5,908 nt of DNA from TMED27 sp964351195 (lineage in GTDB: Bacteria > Pseudomonadota > Alphaproteobacteria > Micavibrionales > Micavibrionaceae), in contig CAYGNI010000108.1 in NCBI GenBank assembly GCA_964351195.1, positions 1-5,908 of the forward strand. Direction: 5' to 3'. The translations under genes and the position numbers were made by a program. Within the stretch, counting starts at the first letter, position 1; every line of letters starts with the position of its first letter. Positions 1 through 5,553 of the stretch are shown piece by piece. The notes beneath the pieces are model-generated. The model made no database searches. It was not told where the DNA came from and saw nothing but the letters and a program-made list of their open reading frames with translations.

Positions 1-529
1 AACGTTCATCTATGTCGCCAATATTTTTAAAGACTTCAGTTTTAACAAAGAGAGCCATGCCGTCTATGAAATCATCAGTTAGTGTGTATTCAATTTCAGA
101 AAATGTGTCGCGGGCTTTTTCGTAGTCTTCAAAAGGTTCTGATTTGACGGCACCAAAGACATTGCATCCGGCGAACTTTATTGCGTCTTCAGATATTAGG
201 GCGTCGACGGCAGAGCGAACCCAGAGTGGATGGACGTGGATATCGTTATTGGCCAGGCACACAATGTCGGCATTGTATTTTTCTGCGTGTCTTATGCCTA
301 GATTATTTCCCCCTGCCCAGCCCAGATTTTGAGGTGATGCTACAATTTCAATTTGGGGGAAGTTGATTTTGACATATTCCAAAGATTCGTCTGAGGATGC
401 GTTATCAACCAGAAGAACCTTATAATTTGGGTAATCTGTTTTGAGGATAGAAGGTAAGCAGTACTCCAAGTGTTTTTTGCCATTAAAATTGAGCACGATA
501 ATGCATACTAATGGATCTGTCCCCGTCAT
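1..529 (-). CDS. GT2 family glycosyltransferase, 3' end beyond left edge
   Basis: The frame opens with ATG at 529 and stays open for 176 codons to the left edge, so the C-terminus is missing. Seen in the translation: an N-terminal GT-A start (VCIIVLNFNG, residues 8-17), the nucleotide-binding VDNASSDES (41-49), the PQNLGWAGGNNLGI stretch (66-79) typical of rhamnosyltransferase-like GT2 enzymes, a DXD-equivalent ANNDIHVHP (93-101), and a DGMALFVKTEVFKNIGDIDE segment (156-175) matching the family's conserved region before the catalytic acidic motif. By family it is a cytoplasmic, membrane-associated enzyme moving a sugar from a nucleotide donor to a lipid-linked glycan. Donor and acceptor cannot be told. 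The start overlaps the epimerase stop by one base (TAATG) and has no clear Shine-Dalgarno, so translation is probably by re-initiation. The family call is firm; the specific substrate is unknown. Confidence 0.93.
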   Translation of the reverse strand, partial: MTGTDPLVCIIVLNFNGKKHLEYCLPSILKTDYPNYKVLLVDNASSDESLEYVKINFPQIEIVASPQNLGWAGGNNLGIRHAEKYNADIVCLANNDIHVHPLWVRSAVDALISEDAIKFAGCNVFGAVKSEPFEDYEKARDTFSEIEYTLTDDFIDGMALFVKTEVFKNIGDIDER

Positions 530-1533
530 TAGAAAAGTTTCTTCGTCCATGTTTTAGGCGTGGCGTCGTTGATAATTTCGATATCAAGGTGGTAGCGGAA
601 TTTCTTTACGCCTCTTGTTTCGATGAAATTGATCATTTCCGTTAGGCCTTCGCGCAATGTGGTGCTGGTTTTGTAATCCAGCAATTTACGGGCTTTATCG
701 GATGAACACGTAGCATGTTTTACTTCTTTGGGGCGTCCAGGCATGTAGACCGGGTCTAAATCAAAACTCAGGATGTCAGCGATGGTTCTTGCCAGCTCAT
801 TGATTGTAATGAATTCTTCGTCCGGCCCAATATTGATGGTTTCGCCTACCACATTATCATTGAAGGCCAAGCGTTCCAGGCAATACAGACAGTCTTCGAT
901 GAAAGAGAAGCAGCGTTTTTGCTCGCCGTCTCCGTAAATGAAGGGCTGGCGGCCTTGCAGCATGAGATTGATCATGATGCTGGCGACGTTTCTGAACGGG
1001 TCATCGTATTTTTGACGTGGGCCTATAATATTGTGAGGGACTGCTATAACATGCTCTACGCCATGTGTTTCGCACAAATTTGAGACCAGCATTTCTGATG
1101 CGTATTTGGCAATGCCGTAGGGATCTTGCGGTTTGCAGATCATATCTTCTGTGAACGGGACGATTTCCTGTTCGCCGTAACGGGCCATGCTGGAGCATTG
1201 TACGAAGCGTTTTACGTTGTTTTGGATGGCGGCGCTCAGCAATGTTGCGGTTATCTGGCTTGTATTTTGTACAACCAGATGTGGAGAGAAGACGGAAAGG
1301 CCTTCATAGGCCGTGCAGGCTGTATGGTAGACGATGTCACAGCCTTTCATGTGCTTAACCATCGAGTTCAGGTAAGAGCAATCGATTTGGTGAAATTCCG
1401 CGCCTTCGGGAACGTTGTCCAGATATCCCCCTATTAGGGTGTCTACGCCTACGACTTCGTGACCAAGCTCCAACATTCTATCTGCGAGGTGGCTTCCCAA
1501 AAAGCCTGCAATTCCTGAAATGAATATTCTCAT
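529..1533 (-). CDS. NAD-dependent sugar epimerase/dehydratase (extended SDR)
   Basis: This 334-residue protein, counted from the ATG at 1533, has the usual length of UDP-glucose 4-epimerase-like extended SDRs. It opens MRIFISGIAGFLGSHLADR, a beta strand followed by the GxxGxxG Rossmann loop. An acidic residue ends strand 2 (VVGVD). Catalytic elements are a Ser-rich stretch (QCSSMARYG) and PYGIAKYASE, the YxxxK pair. GPRQKYDDPF and IYGDGEQKRCFSFIED are the substrate-domain motifs of this family. The C-terminus RYHLDIEI...PKTWTKKLF looks like a recurring tail of polysaccharide-cluster epimerases. It likely converts a UDP- or other NDP-sugar (4-epimerisation or a related oxidation), supplying a precursor for the glycan; the exact reaction cannot be read. 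The frame extends upstream to a TTG at 1596, but those 21 residues precede the natural Rossmann start and overlap the methyltransferase, so I chose the ATG at 1533, with a weak AAGAGA ten bases before it. Confidence 0.92.
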   Translation of the reverse strand: MRIFISGIAGFLGSHLADRMLELGHEVVGVDTLIGGYLDNVPEGAEFHQIDCSYLNSMVKHMKGCDIVYHTACTAYEGLSVFSPHLVVQNTSQITATLLSAAIQNNVKRFVQCSSMARYGEQEIVPFTEDMICKPQDPYGIAKYASEMLVSNLCETHGVEHVIAVPHNIIGPRQKYDDPFRNVASIMINLMLQGRQPFIYGDGEQKRCFSFIEDCLYCLERLAFNDNVVGETINIGPDEEFITINELARTIADILSFDLDPVYMPGRPKEVKHATCSSDKARKLLDYKTSTTLREGLTEMINFIETRGVKKFRYHLDIEIINDATPKTWTKKLF

Positions 1534-1543
1534 GTTTTTAATA

Positions 1544-1549
1544 TCTCTT
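1544..1549 (-). promoter_or_regulatory. weak ribosome-binding site of the epimerase gene
   Basis: AAGAGA on the minus strand lies 10 nt before the ATG at 1533. It is a partial match to the Shine-Dalgarno consensus with slightly long spacing. It supports the ATG at 1533 over the in-frame TTG at 1596. It sits in the 37-nt gap between the methyltransferase stop and the epimerase, which is the largest gap between genes in the window. Confidence 0.4.
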
Positions 1550-1570
1550 ATATTTCTTTGCGCTTCATTC

Positions 1571-2458
1571 CTAGGACTTTTGCAGGTAAAAGCCAAGTTG
1601 TTCTGATAGGAAAAAGGCAGGTTTTAACATTTTATTCTTTTCTGCCTGTGTGGTTTTTAGACCTAAGACTTTTCTAAGTCTAGAGATATGTCTTGCGTAA
1701 TCGTGCTCGGTTCCAACGATTTTGAAGCCGCATTGTGTTGCTAAGTCCTCAAAAGTTGCAGGGGTGAAGAAAAAGTTATGGTAAGGAAAGCTTATGACGT
1801 TTGATCGTAACTTGCTATTTGCTGTGCAATCGATGGAAAAGAGATTTGGTAGTAAAACGGCGATGACACCGCTGGGCTTTAACAATTCGCGGCACGTTTT
1901 CAGAAATGATTTAGGGTCATATACGTGTTCCAGAACGTGCAGAAGGCTGAGTGAGTCATATTGTTCTTGGCCCTGTATTTTATCTATGCATGCGTTTGTG
2001 CCATTGATGCCATATCTTTTTTGAATGTTATCAATGTTTTCTTGTGAAATGTCCTGAACCGTTATCTCCAGCCCTTTTTGTTTCGCGCAGTGGGCAAAGC
2101 GCCCTCCTCCCGCACCAATGTCTAGTAATGTCTTGGATTGTGGGTTGAGTGCCTGGATTGTGTCAATTATTCGATTGTAGAAAGGATCATGAAGGCTTTC
2201 GTCTGTGGGAATGTTGTATAGTTCGTGATGTATAGCCCCATAATATTTACCAATTTGGTCTTCTTTAACGCGGGGGCTTGTGTACACGATTTCGCAAGAA
2301 TAGCACTTTCGTAGGGCTAATGGTGATATGTTGAGATAGTTTTGAGATGCGTTGTTGCCGCAAACAGGGCAAGCCACCTGTTCGGTTTCATTGGCGGGGA
2401 TTGTTATAGGTGGTTTGTTAGGTAACATGTTTGGTTTTGGCGTTGGTTTTGTTTTCAT
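1571..2458 (-). CDS. class I SAM methyltransferase with N-terminal zinc ribbon
   Basis: The protein has 295 residues. A four-cysteine zinc ribbon sits near the N-terminus (CPVC at 30-33, CYSC at 52-55), followed by a class I methyltransferase domain. Its motif I is LLDIGAGGGRF (111-121), an acidic QDIS at 135-138 probably binds the SAM ribose, and LLHVLEHVYDP (172-182) with ELLKPSGVIAVLLPN (191-205) are the motif II/III equivalents. FPYHNFFFTPATFEDLATQCGF (224-245) is the usual late segment of the Methyltransf_23-like group. Longer sugar C-methyltransferases (about 410 residues, NovU/TylC3 type) carry an extra C-terminal domain that is absent here. In this setting it likely methylates a nucleotide sugar or glycan residue (inference). 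The ATG at 2458 overlaps the upstream gene by 41 nt. A second in-frame ATG at 2428 (residue 11) is possible, since neither has a clear Shine-Dalgarno and the first 20 residues are low-complexity (K, P, T, N). Confidence 0.9.
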   Translation of the reverse strand: MKTKPTPKPNMLPNKPPITIPANETEQVACPVCGNNASQNYLNISPLALRKCYSCEIVYTSPRVKEDQIGKYYGAIHHELYNIPTDESLHDPFYNRIIDTIQALNPQSKTLLDIGAGGGRFAHCAKQKGLEITVQDISQENIDNIQKRYGINGTNACIDKIQGQEQYDSLSLLHVLEHVYDPKSFLKTCRELLKPSGVIAVLLPNLFSIDCTANSKLRSNVISFPYHNFFFTPATFEDLATQCGFKIVGTEHDYARHISRLRKVLGLKTTQAEKNKMLKPAFFLSEQLGFYLQKS

Positions 2459-3302
2459 GATTGTTGTCTAAAACGGCGTTGAAGCTTGTTTGCTCCATCA
2501 TATTCATGATCCCTTTTCCGGTACAGTTTATCAGCTTTATATCGTTCTGTGAGCAGTATTTGGCGATAGCATACCAGCTGCGTATCCATCTGGATGTGAA
2601 ATTCATGGATCTTGCGATGTCATAGGCTTGAGGGTTATCATAGTCTGGGTCTTTACCAAAAGCGTGGCTGTCTTGTCCCATAATTGTGTAGGCTATACCG
2701 TTGCCTTCGACACCCATTATATATATTTCTTTAATGCCCATATAGATGGCGGCTGTTATGGCTTGCTCGACAACGTACAGGCTGGAGGCGTTTGCTGTTA
2801 AGTCCGGGTTAAAACGTTGCGGAAACAGAAGAGACACTGGTTTGGTTTTTAACCATGTGGTTTTTGCTTTTGTTTTATAGGGTTGAAACATAGTGAGATC
2901 ATACCACTCGGCATTGAGCAAAAGATGCACATCAGGGTTTTTCTCTATGACTTCGTCGATATAGGATAGCGGCCATGTTCCATCCGTGAGTTTTGGGTCC
3001 ACAAAGACGTGGAATGTTGGTTGTATGTTTTGGTAGTTATCTTGCATAAAGGCGCGATTCACCATGAAGGTGATTTCATTTTTCAATAATGAAAGGTCTT
3101 GTTGATTGATTGAGGGGGCGTTGCCGACGATGAAAGCTCTTTTCCCTGCGTGTTTGTTTTTAAGCTCTGCGTTTCTTTGGAGAAAATCGTAGTGGCCTTG
3201 CTGTTTTTTGATCCAAAAGCTTAGGTTGCTGCGCAGGATCAGGGCTTCAACGAGGCATGCTTCGACCTTTTCATAGATGTTGTAGGGAGGGTGAACGTTC
3301 AT
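2418..3302 (-). CDS. DUF115/MptE-like protein, putative CMP-sugar glycosyltransferase
   Basis: This 294-residue protein has no signal peptide or membrane segment. After a charged N-terminal helix region comes a Rossmann-like start, KRAFIVGNAPSI (54-65), with the GNxPS loop of DUF115/MptE proteins and of GT42 sialyltransferases such as Cst-II. Further features are a VNRAF at 81-85, a HVFVDPKL acidic turn (98-105), ASSLYVVEQAITAAIYMGIK (172-191), and IYIMGVEGNG (193-202), which recalls the IYLxGxD strand in GT42. A SHAFG histidine at 213 sits about where GT42 enzymes carry a catalytic His. Members of this fold include Maf flagellin-glycosylation proteins, linked to pseudaminic or legionaminic acid transfer. 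Lying directly after a CMP-transferase-like gene, with an ATGA overlap, it is a reasonable candidate for the enzyme using the CMP-activated product. The fold call comes from motif memory; enzymatic activity is inference. Other DUF115-fold enzymes (MptE pyrophosphokinases) are an alternative. Confidence 0.72.
   Translation of the reverse strand: MNVHPPYNIYEKVEACLVEALILRSNLSFWIKKQQGHYDFLQRNAELKNKHAGKRAFIVGNAPSINQQDLSLLKNEITFMVNRAFMQDNYQNIQPTFHVFVDPKLTDGTWPLSYIDEVIEKNPDVHLLLNAEWYDLTMFQPYKTKAKTTWLKTKPVSLLFPQRFNPDLTANASSLYVVEQAITAAIYMGIKEIYIMGVEGNGIAYTIMGQDSHAFGKDPDYDNPQAYDIARSMNFTSRWIRSWYAIAKYCSQNDIKLINCTGKGIMNMMEQTSFNAVLDNNHENKTNAKTKHVT
3299..3302 (-). other. ATGA stop/start overlap (translational coupling)
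   Basis: The TGA of the cytidylyltransferase and the ATG of the DUF115-like gene share four bases. This is the classic arrangement for translational coupling, and it implies the two products are made together. Confidence 0.8.
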
Positions 3303-3991
3303 GTTAGTCCCCCGGAGGATAGTAACTTATCGGCGATGTCAAAATCTTCTTGCCAGTCTATGTCAAAAGCGGTGAGTTGTTCGGTTTCAAACAGGTAGGG
3401 GCTTTGTCCTATGCGGTCTTGCTGTTCTTTGTAAATCTCGATTGGAGCGATGAAGGCGGCGTTGTTGATTGTGTAGAACGGCACGAGTGTTTGCGTTCTG
3501 GGCCATTTTTCTTGAGTGCGGTCGTAGTTTATCGGGCCTTCTTTACTCCACAGGAAGTCCTGAGTTTTTGTGACGCTCATCAAGGAATCGTGTGAAGTTT
3601 CGTTTTGTTTGTAGGCGTTAATGGCTGCGTCGTAGAAGGCATTATCAGCGAACGGGGATGTGACATGTGTCCATAAGACTATCCCTTGTTCTATGATTTC
3701 GGGAACGTAATTGATCAATTCATCCGTAGAGGTTGATGATGAACACAGCTCGTCCCTGCGTTCATCGATATGGAGGTTGTCGATTTTTATTGTGTTTACG
3801 TATTCAATAATCTTCTCATCGTTGGTGGAGACAACAATTTCATTGATACTGGGGGTTTGTGTCAGTTGTTTGAGTTTGATTTCTATGAGGCCGTGCTTGT
3901 ATTGCCCGATGGGACGAATGTTTTTATGGGGAACGCGTTCGCTGCCGCTGCGGCATGGCAAGAAAGCCGTTATTTGGGATGATGCGTTCAT
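3299..3991 (-). CDS. CMP-sialate-synthetase-like cytidylyltransferase
   Basis: A 230-residue cytoplasmic protein of the acylneuraminate/KDO cytidylyltransferase family, at the family's normal length. The nucleotide-binding N-terminus reads FLPCRSGSERVPHKNIRP (10-27), equivalent to the PARxGSKxIPxKN signature, with R14, K23 and N24 kept. Next come EIVVSTNDEKII (51-62), RRDELCSSSTSTDEL (78-92, the RPxELAxDxAS region), LWTHVTSPFADN (106-117, the QPTSPL region), and DIDWQEDFDIADKLL (210-224), whose aspartates D210 and D212 match the metal-binding IDxxxD element. The family reaction is CTP plus a 2-keto sugar acid giving a CMP-sugar and pyrophosphate. The GxPL segment after KNIRP is replaced by GQYKHGLIEIKLKQL, so this appears to be a divergent branch rather than standard NeuA, KdsB or PseF. 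The start codon follows the aldolase stop directly (TAA|ATG) with no clear Shine-Dalgarno. The product of the upstream aldolase is the obvious candidate substrate (inference). Confidence 0.87.
   Translation of the reverse strand: MNASSQITAFLPCRSGSERVPHKNIRPIGQYKHGLIEIKLKQLTQTPSINEIVVSTNDEKIIEYVNTIKIDNLHIDERRDELCSSSTSTDELINYVPEIIEQGIVLWTHVTSPFADNAFYDAAINAYKQNETSHDSLMSVTKTQDFLWSKEGPINYDRTQEKWPRTQTLVPFYTINNAAFIAPIEIYKEQQDRIGQSPYLFETEQLTAFDIDWQEDFDIADKLLSSGGLT
3308..3313 (-). promoter_or_regulatory. GGGGGA ribosome-binding site of the DUF115-like gene
   Basis: GGGGGA on the minus strand ends 5 nt before the ATG at 3302 and lies within the last codons of the cytidylyltransferase. It is the best Shine-Dalgarno-like sequence in the window. 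The six bases just before it read TCCTCC, so 3308-3319 is a near-palindrome. Any hairpin would be very short, and I draw no regulatory conclusion from it. Confidence 0.45.
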
Positions 3992-5530
3992 TTATGAAAC
4001 CATACTGTAGAGGGATCTGACCGTTATATTTTTATAGGTTGTTGGTGTGAGGCTTGTGAGGTTTAGGGCTTTGCTTGCCTTATCCAGGATGATCTGGTTG
4101 GTGACGAACAGCTCAACGTCGTCCTTTTCTTTATTTGCATCGTTATAGCCGTCGAACCCGACGAGATAAACGTGGTCGGCGTTCATCCCCCTGGCGGCGG
4201 ATAGTGCAATGGATAATGGGTTGTCCAGGGAAGATGGTGAAAAATCATCAGTTTCCACCCATTCCATTGTGACTTCTTTTTGTGCGGGGATGTACACCGG
4301 TATTTTGCTGTTTTTGGGGCCTAACAACGTGAAGTTTTCTTTTTGTAGTGCTTTTGTATCCCCCAATTTCAAGATTTCATCGCCGGCGACGCATAGATAA
4401 CGCGGGCATGACAGGTCGGTGAAATGTTCCATGTTTCTGGTGCTGGCATGAATGACGGCGGCCGCATTGGCGTCAATGAATTGTTTTATGTATGGGGCGC
4501 TATGGGGGACGGTATTTCCTCCTCCTATAATGACGATAGTCTCATGGGCTTTGCTTTTGAAAGGAGCGTCTTTTCTTTTGGAGACTTCTTTTTCGATTAT
4601 ATCGCTTTGTGTCACGGTTTTTACGATTGTATTTGTGGAATAGCGACGTTTGGATAAAAGGTCGACGACTGTTTTCTGCGGGGTTTGCGAGGCGCCTGAG
4701 ATCATATAGGTCAGGTTTGTGCCCCATTTTAGTTCTTCTTTTAGGGGTGTTAAGAGATCGACAAGTGCGGATAAAGCTGTGTAGTCAATATCCCAGTTCT
4801 CGCGAATTCCCAGATACGCCATTAATACCTCGAGGTTCAGGTTCCCTGCCCCGCGGCCCATGCCGGTTATTGTCGCGTCTATGATGTCCGCGCCCTCTTT
4901 TTTAGCGGCGAGGCTGTTGGCGAAGGCAAGGCCGAGGTTATCATGGCCGTGAAAGCCGGTTTCTTTATCTTTGAAGAGTTTTTTGAGTGTGGCGAATAAA
5001 GGAGCTATGTCTTCAGGTTCGAGGCTGCCGTATGAGTCAACGAGATATATGCCGTGGAAGGCGTCTTGGCTTTTTGATATTTCTTCAAGGATTGCGGGCT
5101 CATCTTTTAATTTATGGGAGTGCATAATATTTAAATAGACGCGGAAATCGCATTCATAGGCGATTTTGGCCACTGATAAGGATTCATCAATTTTGTCTGG
5201 GTCGCAAGCGATGCGGATCACGTCTACATATTTTTTGCATATCCTTAAATTATCTTTGAGGTTGGCCTCCTGCTCTGTCCATTCTTTGGCATTGAGCATG
5301 ACTGAAATTTTTTGTTTCGGAAGGGAGGCTCTTATTTTTTGCAGGGTTTTTGTGGGTAGGAAATAATATTCCCCCATATATCCTTTTTCCGGATTTCCGC
5401 GGTATCCCACTTCGACATATTCGACGGGAAGTTTTTGGATGTTTTCAATATATGCGCTGACCAAACCCTCTGGAAAATCCCAGTTTGTGTAATATCCGCC
5501 GTCTCTTAATGTGCAGTCCAGTATTTTCAT
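3992..5530 (-). CDS. HMGL/DmpG-like pyruvate aldolase fused to a DUF115-like domain
   Basis: A 512-residue two-domain protein. Residues 1 to about 300 form a DRE-TIM metallolyase barrel. It begins MKILDCTLRDGGYYTNWDF, with R9 and D10 as the catalytic/metal pair; LVDSYGSL lies at 163-170; FHGHDNLGLAFANS (193-206) supplies metal ligands H194 and H196; and GMGRGAGNLNLE (223-234) is the glycine-rich signature seen in 4-hydroxy-2-oxovalerate aldolases. All key residues are kept, so activity is expected. A linker (about 300-328) leads to a second domain: IVIIGGGNTVPHSAPYI (332-348), PLSIALSAARGMNADHVYLVGFDGYND (438-464), and LTPTTY near the end. These echo the GNxPS and IYxxGxD elements of DUF115/MptE and of the stand-alone gene at 2418. 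The likely reaction is a reversible pyruvate-aldehyde aldol addition making a 4-hydroxy-2-keto acid. No acetaldehyde dehydrogenase partner is present, which argues against meta-cleavage catabolism. The ATG at 5530 fits the barrel start; 23 nt separate it from the sulfotransferase stop. Confidence 0.88.
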   Translation of the reverse strand: MKILDCTLRDGGYYTNWDFPEGLVSAYIENIQKLPVEYVEVGYRGNPEKGYMGEYYFLPTKTLQKIRASLPKQKISVMLNAKEWTEQEANLKDNLRICKKYVDVIRIACDPDKIDESLSVAKIAYECDFRVYLNIMHSHKLKDEPAILEEISKSQDAFHGIYLVDSYGSLEPEDIAPLFATLKKLFKDKETGFHGHDNLGLAFANSLAAKKEGADIIDATITGMGRGAGNLNLEVLMAYLGIRENWDIDYTALSALVDLLTPLKEELKWGTNLTYMISGASQTPQKTVVDLLSKRRYSTNTIVKTVTQSDIIEKEVSKRKDAPFKSKAHETIVIIGGGNTVPHSAPYIKQFIDANAAAVIHASTRNMEHFTDLSCPRYLCVAGDEILKLGDTKALQKENFTLLGPKNSKIPVYIPAQKEVTMEWVETDDFSPSSLDNPLSIALSAARGMNADHVYLVGFDGYNDANKEKDDVELFVTNQIILDKASKALNLTSLTPTTYKNITVRSLYSMVS

Positions 5531-5553
5531 GAATCTTGTTTATGCTTAGTTTT

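Noticed and set aside
144..366. Plus-strand ORFs of 61-62 codons near the left edge
   Set aside because: They are opposite the GT2 glycosyltransferase frame, which has clear GT-A motifs; their translations show no recognisable motif.
1534..1570. Terminator or promoter in the methyltransferase-epimerase gap
   Set aside because: The 37-nt gap is AT-rich, but I see no stable GC-rich hairpin followed by a T run and no convincing -35/-10 pair.
1534..1596. N-terminal extension of the epimerase from a TTG at 1596
   Set aside because: The 21 extra residues come before the natural Rossmann start, overlap the end of the methyltransferase, and begin with TTG; the ATG at 1533 begins directly with MRIFISGIAGFLG.
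3350..4010. Plus-strand ORFs opposite the cytidylyltransferase
   Set aside because: The minus-strand frame carries the complete cytidylyltransferase signature; the antisense translations have no motifs.
4209..4884. Plus-strand ORFs and a minus-strand ORF inside the aldolase gene
   Set aside because: They are frame shadows of the 512-residue aldolase gene, with arginine-, serine- or cysteine-rich translations and no family features.
3992..5530. Call as homocitrate/isopropylmalate synthase or catabolic 4-hydroxy-2-oxovalerate aldolase (DmpG)
   Set aside because: The GMGRGAGN and TLRDGGYY motifs and the fused C-terminal domain do not fit LeuA/NifV, and no catabolic partner genes are present.
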